A stretch of 5,004 nucleotides of DNA from an uncultured Ruminococcus sp. (GTDB taxonomy: Bacteria > Bacillota > Clostridia > Oscillospirales > Ruminococcaceae), in contig CAMHMM010000168.1 of assembly GCA_946186215.1 (NCBI GenBank), positions 1 through 5,004 of the forward strand. The letters are read 5' to 3'. Numbering within the stretch: the first letter of the stretch is position 1; the number at the start of each line of letters is the position of its first letter. The notes under the pieces were generated by a model. It ran no database searches and was not told the DNA's origin. It was given only the letters and a program-made list of their open reading frames with translations. Shown one piece after another: positions 3,951 through 5,004 of the stretch. The translations under genes were made by a program, and so were the position numbers.

Positions 3951-5004
3951 TTATTCGTCACTCATGGAAAGGATAACTTCACTTACAAGGTTTGCGGGAA
4001 GCTGCTCGTATCTGATGAAGTCAAAGGTAAATGTACCCATGCCTCTTGTGATCTGGCGCAGCTGTGTGGTGAATGTCTCCATCTCTCTCTCGGGCACCTC
4101 AGCCTCGATGATGGTCATGCCGTCCTCAGCGGGGTTCATGCCCAGCACTCTGCCTCTGCGCTTGTTCAGGTCGCCCATAACATCACCGGTGTTCTCAGAG
4201 GGAACGGTGACCTTGAGGGAACCGATGGGCTCGAGGATAGTGGGATCAGCCTTCTTCATGCCTTCCTTGAATGCGATGGAAGCAGCGGTCTTGAACGCCA
4301 TTTCCGAGCTGTCAACGGGGTGATAGGAACCATCCACCAGAATAGCCTTTACGCCTGTAACAGGGCAGCCTGCCAGAACGCCCTTCTGCATGGACTCCTG
4401 AAGTCCCTTTTCAACAGCGGGGAAGAAGTTGCGAGGTACCGCACCGCCGAATACTCTTTCCTCAAATACGAGAGTGTCGGAAACGCAGGGCTCGAACTCG
4501 ATCCATACATCACCGTACTGGCCATGGCCGCCGGACTGCTTCTTGTGCTTGCCCTGTACCTTGACCTTGCTGCGGATGGTCTCTCTGTATGCGATCTTTC
4601 TGGGCACGATCTCGATATCCGTGCCGAACTTGCTCTTGAGCTTGGAAGCTGCAACTTCAAGATGCTGCTCGCCCAGACCACCGAGGATGAATTCGCCTGT
4701 CTGTACATCCTGTGTAAAGGATATAGCGGGATCCTCTTCCATGATGCGGGCAAAGCCGGAGCTTACCTTTGTCTCGTCGCCCTGTGCCTTCGGCTTTACA
4801 GCCATGAGGTAGCAGGGTCTGGGGAATACGATCTTTTCATATTCAAATACATCGCCTGCGCAGAGAGTGTCATTGGTAGCCGCATTGATCTTCACAGCTA
4901 CGCAGATATCGCCTGCCTTGGCCTCGTTTATCTCTATCTGCTTCTTGCCTACGAGTGTGTAGAGCTTGCCGGGCGAGTCGGCGGGGGGTTCGTCGCCGAA
5001 GTCG
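3951..5004 (-). CDS. EF-G-like translation factor, C-terminal part (gene continues past window)
   Basis: The frame is open from the window edge to TAA 3953-3951, about 350 residues. The GTG at 4895 is an internal valine, not a start, because the frame upstream reads GKLYTLVGKKQIEINEAKAG, matching EF-G domain II. Domain III lies near 4820-4596 (EEDPAISF, GLGEQHLEV). Domain IV lies near 4595-4245, with QSGGHGQYGDVWIEFEP and the tip loop GSYHPVDSSEMAF (about 4331-4293). Domain V lies near 4244-3966 (SLKVTVPSENTGDVMGDLNK, RRGRV). The GTPase domain is outside the window. EF-G moves tRNA and mRNA through the ribosome using GTP. The GKHKKQSGGHG and EREMETFTTQLR variants look more like the EF-G paralogue (EF-G2/FusA2 type) than housekeeping FusA, whose equivalents read close to GKFVRQSGGRG and LSEMFGYATDLR. 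That subtype is recalled rather than searched. The domain IV tip is intact, so the protein should be functional. Confidence 0.9.
   Translation of the reverse strand, partial: DFGDEPPADSPGKLYTLVGKKQIEINEAKAGDICVAVKINAATNDTLCAGDVFEYEKIVFPRPCYLMAVKPKAQGDETKVSSGFARIMEEDPAISFTQDVQTGEFILGGLGEQHLEVAASKLKSKFGTDIEIVPRKIAYRETIRSKVKVQGKHKKQSGGHGQYGDVWIEFEPCVSDTLVFEERVFGGAVPRNFFPAVEKGLQESMQKGVLAGCPVTGVKAILVDGSYHPVDSSEMAFKTAASIAFKEGMKKADPTILEPIGSLKVTVPSENTGDVMGDLNKRRGRVLGMNPAEDGMTIIEAEVPEREMETFTTQLRQITRGMGTFTFDFIRYEQLPANLVSEVILSMSDE

Overview
The window looks like chromosome from a Gram-positive gut clostridium of the Ruminococcus/Oscillospiraceae kind. This is inference from style, not a database match. 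Both lipoproteins have a Thr/Ser/Glu-rich linker right after the lipidation cysteine. Promoters are near-consensus sigma-A, ribosome sites are AGGAGG-like, and fairly GC-rich genes are separated by AT-rich spacers. The EF-G paralogue and the short GC hairpins with TTT loops fit the same group.

Layout. (1) At 1-148 on the minus strand is the start of a lipoprotein gene that runs off the window. It is divergent from an amino-acid-type solute-binding lipoprotein at 499-1344 (+). The 350-bp spacer holds one excellent promoter for each gene and a near-cre palindrome between them. (2) The solute-binding protein has its two lobes in reversed order (lobe II, then lobe I), ends exactly where lobe I ends, and is closed by a strong terminator with no permease or ATPase gene after it. 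(3) At 1615-2484 (+) is an AT-rich Abi_2/AbiD/AbiF-type HEPN abortive-infection gene with an intact RNICAH (Rx4H) motif. Its transcript should begin about 6 nt before a 38-nt hairpin followed by a U-rich tract, upstream of the ribosome site. A hairpin with almost the same stem terminates the gene. This resembles an RNA-antitoxin/HEPN-toxin cassette. (4) Convergent to it, on the minus strand, is a two-gene unit: a GNAT acetyltransferase (3155-3613) overlapping by 4 nt (ATGA) a HEAT-repeat protein (2550-3158). (5) About 340 bp without a gene (3614-3950) contain two diverged copies of a ~48-bp repeat, three 6-bp/3-nt hairpins and a terminator-like hairpin. (6) At 3951-5004 (-) are the last ~350 codons of an EF-G-like translation factor, continuing past the window edge.

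The genes do not form one pathway. The likely accessory insertion is the HEPN gene with its hairpins, sitting between a transport locus and housekeeping-type genes. The two observations most worth following are the HEPN gene with its candidate structured RNA and the lobe-swapped solute-binding protein.
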